A DNA stretch of 64,000 nt. Origin: Gemmatimonadaceae bacterium (GTDB taxonomy: Bacteria > Gemmatimonadota > Gemmatimonadetes > Gemmatimonadales > Gemmatimonadaceae). This document shows positions 1 through 8,213 of this stretch, one piece after another. Within the stretch, counting starts at the first letter, position 1. Every line of letters starts with the position of its first letter. A program made the position numbers and the translations under genes. Under the pieces are notes generated by a model that worked only from the letters and a program-made list of their open reading frames with translations, made no database searches and was not told where the DNA came from. The stretch is from positions 62,001-126,000 of the forward strand of contig JAIEMN010000010.1 in the NCBI GenBank assembly GCA_019752115.1, read 5' to 3'.

Positions 1-849
1 GGGGGGGCGGTCCCCGGCGCGCGGCCGCAGCCGGAGGACGACGCGACGCGCCAGGCGCGCCACGATATTCTCGCCACGCTGCTCGGGGCCTATGCCGACG
101 GGGAGCTGCCACTCGAAACCATGACGCAGGTCGAGGCGCACCTCCTGGGGTGCGACCGCTGCCGTCGGGAGGTGCGCATTCAGCAGGCGCTGGCCGACCG
201 GGTGGCGACGCTCGCGGTCGCGCCCGTCTCGCCGGCGTTGCTCTCCAAGGTCCGCGCAGTGACGAGCGCCATGCCCGCGCCCGCGCCGGTGCCCGCAGCC
301 CCGGCGCGCGGTTCACGGCGCGTGTGGTGGGCGGCGCTGGTCGGATGCGCGGTGATCAGCCTCGCGGTGGCGCAGACGTGGCCGCGGTGGCGCGCGGGCG
401 GGGCGAGTACGCCCGCGCCCGTCGTCCTCACGGCCGAACCCACCGTGGTCGCCGCCGTGGCCGCCGATTTCCGCCGGGCGAGTGGTCGTGACCTGCCGGG
501 GCGCGCGCGCGACCTCGACGCCGTGCGCGCGGCGGTGGCGTTTCCGGTGTGGCCGTTGCTCCGCGATGATCTCCGTCTGGTGGGGGCGTGGACGACCGAG
601 CTCGATGGGGAGCTGGCGGCGGTGCTCGCGTACCGATGGCACGATCGCGTGATCATGCAGTACGCCCTCTCCGACGCCGCGCTGTTCCGTGCGGTGGACA
701 TCCGTCGCGCCTTTGGCGCCGGTCAGCCGATCGCCGCGCAGGATGGCAACGTGGGCGTCGTGGGGTGGACCGAAGCGCAGGGCGGTGCGTTTCTGGTTGG
801 TGACGTGACGTGGCGCACGTTGCAGGGGCTTCAGCCGGTCGCCCGTTGA
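1..849 (+). CDS. Zinc-finger anti-sigma factor (5' end outside window)
   Basis: The reading frame is open from the first base, so the gene starts upstream; the ATG at 121 lies inside the conserved zinc-finger region and is unlikely to be the real start. Residues coded at 61-170 resemble the anti-sigma zinc-finger fold, with an HxxxCxxC motif (His at 139, Cys at 151 and 160). A single membrane segment is coded at about 320-380, followed by a C-terminal domain of about 150 residues that is probably periplasmic. The family binds an ECF sigma factor in the cytoplasm and releases it on an envelope signal. The partner sigma gene would be expected just upstream, outside the window. The C-terminal domain is not recognised further. 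Confidence 0.8.
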   Translation, partial: GGAVPGARPQPEDDATRQARHDILATLLGAYADGELPLETMTQVEAHLLGCDRCRREVRIQQALADRVATLAVAPVSPALLSKVRAVTSAMPAPAPVPAAPARGSRRVWWAALVGCAVISLAVAQTWPRWRAGGASTPAPVVLTAEPTVVAAVAADFRRASGRDLPGRARDLDAVRAAVAFPVWPLLRDDLRLVGAWTTELDGELAAVLAYRWHDRVIMQYALSDAALFRAVDIRRAFGAGQPIAAQDGNVGVVGWTEAQGGAFLVGDVTWRTLQGLQPVAR

Positions 850-1045
850 CGCCTCCGCTGGTGTGGTGCGCAGGCCGACGACGGGGTGACGACGTGCGAA
901 CCGCGTGATCACGCTGCGCTTCTGGAAAGGCTGTGACACCAATCAAACGGTTCGAGTTGCGCACGCCGTGCGCACGCCGCCAATTGGGGGCGTGTTTCCC
1001 ACCACCGATCTTCCCGGGCGACGGAACGTCGCCCACCGCGTCCGC

Positions 1046-2389
1046 ATGCTGATGCTTGGCGCTGGCCTAGCTGTCGCTGCCCCACGGGCGCCGCTCGACG
1101 CGCAGGTCGCGCCGCCGCGCGACTCGACGTCCACGGCGACGTCGCTCGATTCGCTGGCCGCGCGTCTGGCGCGGACCGAAGAGGCGCTGCGATTGCTCCG
1201 CGAACAGCTGGCGACGGAATCGGCCGCGCAGGTGCGCCTGCGTTCCCGCGCGCAGCTCGAGCTCTCGGCGCGCCTCGTCATGAACAGCTTCCGCTCGTCG
1301 GGCAATCTGCAGGGCGGCGAATCGCCGGTCTTTGCCTCCCCCGACCGCGCCCGCGATCCCGAATACGGATCGGCGGGACGGTCCAATCTGGGGGCGTCGT
1401 TTCGCCAGACCCTCATCGGCGCGACGGCCACGATCGACAGCGTGCTCGGTGGCACACTCGCCGCCGATCTGGAAGTCGACTTCTTCGCGCGCGCCACCGA
1501 CGCCAATCCGCCGCTCTTTCCGGAACCGCGGCTGCGCACGGCGCGCGTCTTTCTGACGCGCCCCAAGACCGACATCATGCTCGGCACCGAGACACCGCTG
1601 ATCTCGGATCTCAATCCGATCAGTTCGGCGGGCGTGGGCATTCCGGTCTTTGCGACGGCGGGCAATCTGTGGAACTGGCTCCCGCAGCTGCGCGTGACGC
1701 GCGAGGTGTGGTCGCGCGCGGGGGCGCGCGCGGTGTCGGTCGCGCTGCAGGGGGCGCTCATGGCGCCGTATGCGAACGAACGCCATCTCGCCAACCTGAC
1801 GGGGCCCGACGCCGCGGCTCTCACCGGCAAGCCGGCGGTGGAGTCGCGCGTGCGCGTGCGTTGGGGGACCGAGCATGATGTCGTGGCCGCGCAGGGCGTT
1901 CACACGCGCGGTGGGGAGATCGGCGTCGGCGTTCACAGTGGAGCGCTCCGCGTCGCCGGCGATTCGTCGCTCCATTCGTGGGCCGTGAGCACCGATCTCC
2001 GGGTGCCGTTGGGCACGCGCGTGGAACTGCGCGGCGAGGGCTATCGCGGGCGCCTCATCCGCGGCCTGGGTGGTGGCGCCATTGGGCAGAACTTCGGTAC
2101 GCTGGGCGTCAGCGAGCAACCCGGCGTCCCGCTCACCGATACCGCCGGGTGGCTGCAGCTCAACGCCCAGATGACCCCCATGCTCATCGCCGGCGGCGGC
2201 TGCGGCACCGATCGCGTGCATGAGCGCGCGGTGGATCGCCGCCGCAATACCGCCTGCGCCGTCCATACGCAGTGGCGCCCCACGCAGCCGCTCTTCATCT
2301 CGTTCGAGTGGCGCGAATTCCGGACGCGCTATAACAGCGGGCTCGCGCGCGGCCGTCAGCTCAATCTCGGCCTGGGCATCGAGCTGTGA
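1046..2389 (+). CDS. Outer-membrane porin, DcaP-like
   Basis: The ATG at 1046 was chosen because it begins a signal peptide (MLMLGAGLAVAA, cleavage near DAQ); an in-frame GTG at 905 would place about 47 implausible residues before it. After the signal comes a coiled-coil-like stretch (SLAARLARTEEALRLLREQL), common at the N terminus of trimeric porins, then a long beta-rich barrel with many alternating residues, ending in LGLGIEL. The pattern IMLGTETPLISDLNP and following residues resembles DcaP-like porins, which form trimeric channels for small anionic solutes. It overlaps the next gene by four bases, so they are likely co-translated. The substrate cannot be read from the sequence. Confidence 0.6.
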   Translation: MLMLGAGLAVAAPRAPLDAQVAPPRDSTSTATSLDSLAARLARTEEALRLLREQLATESAAQVRLRSRAQLELSARLVMNSFRSSGNLQGGESPVFASPDRARDPEYGSAGRSNLGASFRQTLIGATATIDSVLGGTLAADLEVDFFARATDANPPLFPEPRLRTARVFLTRPKTDIMLGTETPLISDLNPISSAGVGIPVFATAGNLWNWLPQLRVTREVWSRAGARAVSVALQGALMAPYANERHLANLTGPDAAALTGKPAVESRVRVRWGTEHDVVAAQGVHTRGGEIGVGVHSGALRVAGDSSLHSWAVSTDLRVPLGTRVELRGEGYRGRLIRGLGGGAIGQNFGTLGVSEQPGVPLTDTAGWLQLNAQMTPMLIAGGGCGTDRVHERAVDRRRNTACAVHTQWRPTQPLFISFEWREFRTRYNSGLARGRQLNLGLGIEL

Positions 2390-3087
2390 CGCCGGTCCGT
2401 CGGCTCGCACGGCGCCTCCTTGGCGTGCTGGTCGCGGGCGCCGTCCTGCTCGGGCCTCGTGCAACGCTCCGGGCGCAGGGGGCGGTGCGCGGTACGGTGA
2501 AGGTGCTCGACAAGTCGGGCGCCCCCGCGGCGGACCTGAGCGACGCGATTGTCTTTCTCGAGTCGGACAATGCGCCGCGTCCAACCGGGTTGATGACGGC
2601 CTCCGTCGCCATGCGCCTGCGCGAGTTCGAGCCGCATGTGCAGATCGTGGCCGCCGGCGGCAGTGTCGCGTATCCGAATCAGGATCCGTTCAGCCACAAC
2701 GTTTTCTCCAACTCGTCGCTCGGGGCGTTCGATCTCGGGCTCTATCGCACCGGCAAGACGCGGTCGGCGACGTTCCCGCGTGCGGGCGTGTACGCGATCT
2801 ATTGCAACATTCACGCGCGCATGGTGAACTACGTCGTCGCCGTGAAGACCGCGCATGTGGCGCGCGCGTCGGCCACCGGGGCCTTTGTGCTGGAGAATGT
2901 GCCGGCGGGCTCGTGGCGGCTGCACGTCTGGCATGAACGCGCGCCGGAACATGTCGAGACGGTGCAGGTGCCGGCGGATGGCGTGAACGCCCTCGCGATC
3001 GCGCTCGACGGGCGTGGCTTTGTGGCGAAGCCGCACACCAACAAGTTCGGCCAGCCGTACGCGACCACCCGTGCCGATCGGTACTAG
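2386..3087 (+). CDS. Exported cupredoxin, methylamine-utilization (MauL)-like
   Basis: The GTG start overlaps the porin stop by four bases. An N-terminal signal peptide (about residues 1-31, ending RAQG) sends the protein to the periplasm. The plastocyanin-like domain has type-1 copper ligands in the right order: His104 (SHNVF), then Cys140, His143 and Met146 in YCNIHARM. The last 80 residues resemble a carboxypeptidase-regulatory-like beta sandwich (GAFVLENVPAGSWRLHVWHE). Proteins of this kind are often annotated as methylamine utilization protein although no methylamine pathway is present here. It sits between a porin and a sensor kinase, which suggests copper binding or electron transfer linked to sensing; that role is inference. 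Confidence 0.7.
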   Translation: MTPVRRLARRLLGVLVAGAVLLGPRATLRAQGAVRGTVKVLDKSGAPAADLSDAIVFLESDNAPRPTGLMTASVAMRLREFEPHVQIVAAGGSVAYPNQDPFSHNVFSNSSLGAFDLGLYRTGKTRSATFPRAGVYAIYCNIHARMVNYVVAVKTAHVARASATGAFVLENVPAGSWRLHVWHERAPEHVETVQVPADGVNALAIALDGRGFVAKPHTNKFGQPYATTRADRY

Positions 3088-3120
3088 GCGCCCGTCGCGC
3101 ATGGGTCGCCCGCCCGCCCG

Positions 3121-5277
3121 GTGATGCGTCTCCCGGCGCGCACGTTCGTGGGCACGCTGCTCCTGCTCGCCGCGGTGCTGGCGGCGGTGCTTGGCACCGC
3201 GCTCGTGGGGGCCCGTCGGGCCGCCGCCGCCTCGGCCGAGCGTGGGTTGGAGCAGGCGGCGGATCTCGTGGCGCAGCTGCTCGCTGGGCGCTCACGCAGT
3301 CTGGCCGGCGGCGCGCGCGTGTTCGTGCAGGGGCCCTACTTCCGCACGCTCGTCGCCGAACGGCGGCGTGATGACATTCTCGATCAGACATTCGAAGCCG
3401 CCGAGCAACTCGAGGCGTCGTGGGTCTTCATCACCGACGCCGCCGGGGTCCTGGTTGCCAAGTCCGACGAACCGTCGGCCTCCGGTGATCAGCTGGCCGG
3501 TGTGCCACTGATTGCCGGCGCCCTGCGGGGGCAGGCGACGACCGGGTTCGGCGGATCGGGCGATTCCTTGCTGTTCCTTGCCACCGCGGTGCCGATCACC
3601 GCGCCCGGTGGCAGCGCCTTTGGGGTACTGGTGGCCACCAGCCGTCTCGACTCCGCCATGGCGGCGGACATTGCCGTCGCGACGGGCGCGCATGTGGTGT
3701 TCTATCTGCGCGATGACGCCGGGCGATCGCACGTGACGGCGGCCACCATGCCGCTCGATTCCGTATCGCGCGTGTCGCTCGCGCGGGCGCTCGACACGGA
3801 TACGCTCGCGAGCGCGCGTCCGGCGACCGGAACACGCCTCACCCCGCAGACCATCGCCTTGGGCGACAGCAGCTGGTTCTCCTATCCCAGCGCGCTCAAC
3901 ACCGCCGGCGGGACCGAAGTCGGCGGCTATCTCGTCCTGCGCCCGGCGACCGGGTCGCTGGCCGGGTCGACCTGGTTTCGCAACGCGTTGCTGGTGGGCA
4001 TCGTCCTCGCGGTGCTGCTGGCCGGAGGCGCCACGCTGCTGGTCGATCGCGCGGTGGCCGCTCCCCTGCGTCATGTGCGATGGGATGTGCAGCGGGTCGC
4101 CGAAGGCAATCCTGCGGCGCAGGCCGCGCCCGACGGCGCCGCGCCCGAAATCACGGCGCTCGCGCAGGATCTTGCCGCGTGGCGTCGCACGCTCGAGGAG
4201 CGCGATCGTCTCGCGCAGCTGGCGGCGGCCACGGCAACGATGGCCGCGCCCGCCGACAACGCGCCCGCCGCCGATCTCCCGCGCACCCGCGGGCGACGCA
4301 GTGAGACCGCGCTCGCCTTGCCGCTCCCCGTCTCACGCGGCGGCGACGCCGGACCGCTGCATCTCGAGGCGGGGGATTGGCTCGTGCACCGCTATCATAT
4401 CGAAGCGCGACTTGGCGGCGGGCCGACGGGCGTGATGTATCGCGCCTTCGATCGGGCGCGACACGAAACGGTCGCGCTGAAGCTGGTGCGCCCCGAACTG
4501 CTCAGCGCCGACGTGGCCGCGCGCGAGGCAGCGCTGCACGTCATCCGGCAGGTGGGGGCGCTGGGGCAGACGCATCTGGCGCGGGTGCACGATGTCGGCG
4601 ATGCGCTCGACACTGTATTCATCAGCAGCGAGTGGGTGCGCGGGATCAGCCTGCGAACGGCGCTGGACGAACATCACGGGCTCGAGGCGCGCGCGCTCGT
4701 CGCGGTGGCCCGTCAGCTGTTGTACGGACTCGCGGCGCTGCATGGGCGCGAGCTGGTGCACGGCGATCTCAAACCGGAGAACGTCCTGCTCGGTGCCACC
4801 GGGCGCGTGACGATCACCGATGCCGGCGTGGCGCGGCTGCTCCGGGTTGGCGAAGCCCCCGCCCGCACCCGCGGTGATGACGAGGCGCCGATGCCACCCA
4901 GTCTCCATGTGAGCGGTCGGGTCATGGGCGCCGCCGTCGGGGCGCCCGACTATATGGCACCGGAACAGCTCATCGGCGCACCGGCCTCCGCGGTGGGCGA
5001 CGTGTACGCCGTGGGGATCATGTTGCACGAGGCGCTGCGCGGACGCACGCCCTTTGGGCGACAAACGCCGCTCGACGGCCTCGCGGCCAAGCTGCGCGAT
5101 ACCCCGGGGCTGGGGACCCCGGTGGTCCCGCTGACGGTCCCGCCGCTGGAGCGCGTGGAGGCGCCCGCCTCCCTGGAGCAGTGGATCGCCTCGCTGATCG
5201 CCGCCGAACCGCGCGAGCGACCGGCCACCGCGCGTCAGGCGCTGGCGCAGCTCGACGCGCTGTTCCCGGCGGAATAG
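3121..5277 (+). CDS. Membrane receptor Ser/Thr kinase with periplasmic sensor and HAMP
   Basis: Translation starts at GTG 3121 or the adjacent ATG 3124. Order of parts: first membrane helix (about residues 8-30), a periplasmic region of about 250 residues resembling a double-Cache sensor, second helix (about 287-310), a HAMP-like linker, then a Hanks-type kinase domain (about 420-715). Kinase landmarks are the glycine loop LGGGPTGVMY, Lys454 (VALKLV), the catalytic loop HGDLKPEN with Asp549 and Asn554, the metal-binding Asp567, and MAPEQ. The usual HRD is HGD and the usual DFG is DAG, so activation may differ from standard RD kinases, although the catalytic residues are present. The neighbouring porin and cupredoxin genes are probably in the same operon. 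Confidence 0.8.
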   Translation: MMRLPARTFVGTLLLLAAVLAAVLGTALVGARRAAAASAERGLEQAADLVAQLLAGRSRSLAGGARVFVQGPYFRTLVAERRRDDILDQTFEAAEQLEASWVFITDAAGVLVAKSDEPSASGDQLAGVPLIAGALRGQATTGFGGSGDSLLFLATAVPITAPGGSAFGVLVATSRLDSAMAADIAVATGAHVVFYLRDDAGRSHVTAATMPLDSVSRVSLARALDTDTLASARPATGTRLTPQTIALGDSSWFSYPSALNTAGGTEVGGYLVLRPATGSLAGSTWFRNALLVGIVLAVLLAGGATLLVDRAVAAPLRHVRWDVQRVAEGNPAAQAAPDGAAPEITALAQDLAAWRRTLEERDRLAQLAAATATMAAPADNAPAADLPRTRGRRSETALALPLPVSRGGDAGPLHLEAGDWLVHRYHIEARLGGGPTGVMYRAFDRARHETVALKLVRPELLSADVAAREAALHVIRQVGALGQTHLARVHDVGDALDTVFISSEWVRGISLRTALDEHHGLEARALVAVARQLLYGLAALHGRELVHGDLKPENVLLGATGRVTITDAGVARLLRVGEAPARTRGDDEAPMPPSLHVSGRVMGAAVGAPDYMAPEQLIGAPASAVGDVYAVGIMLHEALRGRTPFGRQTPLDGLAAKLRDTPGLGTPVVPLTVPPLERVEAPASLEQWIASLIAAEPRERPATARQALAQLDALFPAE

Positions 5278-5313
5278 CGCGCCGCCCCCCCAGAAGGCCG
5301 CCGGACTCGGGAG

Positions 5314-5331
5314 GCGCGGAATAATCCGCGC
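5314..5331 (+). terminator. Short hairpin after the receptor kinase gene
   Basis: Seven-base arms (GCGCGGA / TCCGCGC) with a four-base ATAA loop lie 37 bases after the kinase stop. There is no T-tract, so this is only a possible terminator. Confidence 0.35.
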
Positions 5332-5399
5332 GCCCGCGCCCTCTCCCTCGCCGTGACGACGTTGGTGCGTCGTTGGAGACCCTTCGAGGAGAGGCTTGC

Positions 5400-6725
5400 A
5401 TGAGATCCACCATTCGGCGCGGCACCCGGCCGCGGACGCTCGCGATGCTGCTGGCGTGCTCCGGGACCATTGCGCTCACCGCCTGCGGCGGCAGTGGCGA
5501 TACCGCCGCGGCGCCGGTCGTGGCTGCTTCCATCAGTGTGACGTCGGCGGCCACGGGGCAGCTCGTGTCCTTCGGCGAGACGCGCACGCTGTCGGCATCG
5601 GTACTCGACGCCAAATCGGCGGTGATCGCCTCGCCCAGCGTCACATGGACGACCAGCAATGCCAACGTGGCGACGGTGGCGGGCGCCGGCGCCTCCGCCG
5701 TGGTGACCGCGACCGGCAATGGGACGGCCACCATCACGGCCACGAGCGGCGCGGTCTCGGCGACCGCGGTCGTGGAAGTCGCGCAGAAGTTCGCCACGTT
5801 GACGGTCTCCGCCGCGAGCGCCTCGCTCGGCATCGGGGCCACGACGCAGCTCACCGCGCTGGCCAAGGACGCGCGGGGGAACACGATCACCACCGCCACC
5901 GGCTTCAAGTACAGCACGAGCGACCGCACGAAGGCGTTGGTGGATACCGCGTCCGGCCTCGTCACGACGATCGCGCCGGGCTCGGCGACGATGACCGCCA
6001 CGCTCACGCGCGATGGCGTCACGGCGTCGGGCACGGCCGGGATCACCGTGAATGCGCCGGCCGTCGGCGCCGCCGCGGCTACCGTGCAGGCGAATAACTC
6101 CAACGCGTTCGCCCCGTCATCGGTGACCGTCGCCGAGGGGGGGACGGTCACGTGGACCTTCGGGACGGTGGAGCACAACGTGGTGTTCCAGACTGCCGGG
6201 GCGCCCACCAGCATCCCGGTCACCTCGAGCGCCAGCGTGCAGCGCACCTTCGCGTCGGCGGGCACCTTTGCCTACGTCTGCTCGCTACACGCCGGTATGT
6301 CCGGCACGGTGAACGTGGCGGCGGCGTCGCTCTTTGCGCAGATGAATGGCGCGAATGAGCGCCCCAACGCCAACACCTCGGGGGCGAATGGCGCGGCAAT
6401 CTTCACACGGAGCGGCAACACGGTGTCGTTCACCGTGGCCTATCAGGGCATCGCGTCCAACCCAACCGGCCTGCATATCCATGCGCCGGCCAACGCGACG
6501 CAGACCACGGGCATCGCGGTGGACCTGCTCCGCACTACGCAGATGGGACCGAGCGGCGTGCTCACCGGCACGTTCACCACGACCGACATTCGCTCGGTCG
6601 CCGGACAGCCGGCCGTGTCGCTCGATTCGCTCATGACGCTGATCCGCACCGGCAATGCCTACGTGAACGTCCACAGCAGCGCGTTTCCCGGCGGTGAGAT
6701 CCGCGGACAGACCGGCAACCCGTAA
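5400..6725 (+). CDS. Lipoprotein with Ig-like repeats, cupredoxin and CHRD domain
   Basis: The ATG at 5400 follows a good ribosome binding site (GAGGAGAGG at 5386-5394). The signal peptide ends in a lipobox (IALTAC), so the protein should be lipid-anchored. Two bacterial Ig-like (Big_2-type) repeats cover about residues 40-215. A cupredoxin domain follows (about 220-310) with copper ligands His (VEHNVVF), Cys, His and Met (CSLHAGM). The C-terminal part (NGANERPNANTSG to GGEIRGQTG) is a CHRD domain. It stands alone between a hairpin and a terminator. Together with the cupredoxin at 2386 it suggests envelope copper chemistry, but no catalytic role can be assigned. Confidence 0.8.
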   Translation: MRSTIRRGTRPRTLAMLLACSGTIALTACGGSGDTAAAPVVAASISVTSAATGQLVSFGETRTLSASVLDAKSAVIASPSVTWTTSNANVATVAGAGASAVVTATGNGTATITATSGAVSATAVVEVAQKFATLTVSAASASLGIGATTQLTALAKDARGNTITTATGFKYSTSDRTKALVDTASGLVTTIAPGSATMTATLTRDGVTASGTAGITVNAPAVGAAAATVQANNSNAFAPSSVTVAEGGTVTWTFGTVEHNVVFQTAGAPTSIPVTSSASVQRTFASAGTFAYVCSLHAGMSGTVNVAAASLFAQMNGANERPNANTSGANGAAIFTRSGNTVSFTVAYQGIASNPTGLHIHAPANATQTTGIAVDLLRTTQMGPSGVLTGTFTTTDIRSVAGQPAVSLDSLMTLIRTGNAYVNVHSSAFPGGEIRGQTGNP

Positions 6726-6737
6726 GCGCCTACTCCG

Positions 6738-6759
6738 CCTGACTCGACGTGGAGTCAGG
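6738..6759 (+). terminator. Hairpin after the cupredoxin-CHRD gene
   Basis: Perfect eight-base arms CCTGACTC / GAGTCAGG with a six-base loop begin 12 bases after the stop codon at 6725. There is no T-run. It may end transcription of the plus-strand gene. Confidence 0.45.
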
Positions 6760-6786
6760 TGGATGCTCTCTCCCGTGGAGGGCCGT

Positions 6787-6870
6787 CGAGCCGTGGGTTA
6801 TGGAGGAGGGAAATGTGCACCGGGTCCGACCACCCGGCCGTGCAGGACCCGACTCCATAACCCCGGCTCG
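6787..6870. other. 84-base structured element between convergent genes
   Basis: Outer arms at 6787-6804 and 6854-6870 pair over 16 positions, with one small asymmetric bulge. Inside, CCGGGT (6820-6825) pairs with ACCCGG (6832-6837) and TGCA (6816-6819) with TGCA (6841-6844); an alternative pairing GGGTCC / GGACCC also exists. It lies between a plus-strand and a minus-strand gene that converge. It could be a two-way terminator, a small RNA or a miniature repeat. No known RNA family was recognised. Confidence 0.5.
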
Positions 6871-6893
6871 TCGCGCGTCCGGGCGCTCCTTGA

Positions 6894-7904
6894 TTAGAGG
6901 AACATCGCGTCGGCGATGGCCGCGACTTCTTCCGCATCCCGCCAGGCCGCTTCCAGCGCTTCGAGCTCGCCCTGCATCGCCTGCCGCTCGGCGTCTTCGT
7001 TCATCGCAATCTCGAGCGCGAGGCGCTCGGTCGGCGTGAGCCCCAGCACCCCCACGCTGTCATCCCAGAAGATCGCATTCTTGCGCCGCCGCTCGCGCCG
7101 CAAGTGGCTGCTCGCACGAATGAACCGCTCGGCGTCGCCGGCATCGGTGATACGGCGCGTCGCTTCCTGGATCTGCTGTGCGCTCCCACCGCGCTGATTG
7201 AGCCGCGCCAGCAACGGGCTCGCGGCCTGCACGGCCTCGCTCGCCGGCAGATCGGTCACCCCCTCGGTGTGCGCGATGCGCAGCGTCCACGGGGCGTCCG
7301 CGTCGGCCGCCAGAATCTCGAGCCGCGCGATGTGACTCAGCCGCAGCGGACGCAGCAAACCGTCCGGTGTGCGGACGTGCGCCATCACGTGATCGTATTG
7401 CAGCCGGGCCTCGATCTGCTCGAGCGGACGGACGACCCGATCGCGAATGCGGCGCACCCCGGTCAGGGTGAACCCGAGTTCGGCGAACGACGCGGTGGCC
7501 CCCACCATCATCGCGGCCCCCGTGCGCGCGAACTGACTGGCCGACTGTGCCGGCGATGGCATGCGCAGGCGACGCCGGGTGAGACGCGAGCCATACCGCC
7601 ACGCCGCGAACTCGGGGCGAAGCGGGGTGCCCACCCGCACCAGATCAAGCCGGGCGGGCAGGGTGGCCAGCCCGATGTTGTCGGTACTCACCCGCACGGT
7701 CGTACCGCGATACAACCGCTCGCACTGCTCGACCGCCTCCCAGCGCTCGTCGAGCGGCGAGAGATTCCAGTTCCGGCACCGCGTGCAGATCACCCACAAG
7801 CGCCCCCGCCGACTGTCGAAGGCCAGGCGACGCCCTACGGGAAAACTCTCCAGCACCTCGTTGGAGCCGAGCTTGTCGTGGCAGAACAGACAGGTCGAGA
7901 ACAC
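6894..7904 (-). CDS. Zinc-ribbon protein of unknown function
   Basis: This 336-residue protein begins with a four-cysteine zinc-ribbon arrangement (C5xxC8 and C40xxC43) typical of a small metal-binding or nucleic-acid-binding module. No signal peptide is seen, so it is probably cytoplasmic, although a moderately hydrophobic stretch lies in the middle (FARTGAAMMVGATASFAELGF). The C-terminal third is charged and predicted helical (RLALEIAMNEDAERQAMQGELEALE). I do not recognise the family beyond the zinc ribbon. It is transcribed alone on the minus strand, divergent from the Rieske gene. Confidence 0.6.
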   Translation of the reverse strand: MFSTCLFCHDKLGSNEVLESFPVGRRLAFDSRRGRLWVICTRCRNWNLSPLDERWEAVEQCERLYRGTTVRVSTDNIGLATLPARLDLVRVGTPLRPEFAAWRYGSRLTRRRLRMPSPAQSASQFARTGAAMMVGATASFAELGFTLTGVRRIRDRVVRPLEQIEARLQYDHVMAHVRTPDGLLRPLRLSHIARLEILAADADAPWTLRIAHTEGVTDLPASEAVQAASPLLARLNQRGGSAQQIQEATRRITDAGDAERFIRASSHLRRERRRKNAIFWDDSVGVLGLTPTERLALEIAMNEDAERQAMQGELEALEAAWRDAEEVAAIADAMFL

Positions 7905-8213
7905 GGAAGCGCTCCAGCGCCCGGCCTGCGGCGCTTCAGGGTGACGAGTCGAGCGAAGGGTCCGCGGGGATCGCTCCAGGGCCGGACCACGGCACGGAAC
8001 GGTCCACGGGCGGCATGCCCGCCATGGCGATCAAGGGCCAATGTGCATCACAACGACGGCCTCGGCATCGGGCCGCTGATGAGAAACCCCTGAGGGACGC
8101 ATGAAGATCCGATGAAACAGGGGGTGCGGAACGGCGGCGCCGGGTGCTACCGTTCGTCTGCGGTTGGTCCCTGCTGTGCGCCTCACTCCCGACGTCCACC
8201 TGCACGCTTCGCC
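7905..8213. other. Divergent intergenic region
   Basis: About 309 bases separate the starts of two divergent genes, so promoters for both should lie here. A box TACCGTTCG at 8148-8156 resembles the TAnnnTTCG elements seen before other genes in this window, but no matching upstream TTG is found at 20-21 bases. A GC-rich inverted repeat (GGGCGG / GCCCGCC) lies near 8010-8030. No convincing small gene was seen. Confidence 0.3.

Noticed and set aside
1067-2584. Long open frame (505 codons) opposite the porin and cupredoxin genes
   Set aside because: It is antisense to two genes with signal peptides and clear domains, is arginine-rich, and has no recognisable motif; GC-rich DNA gives such frames by chance.
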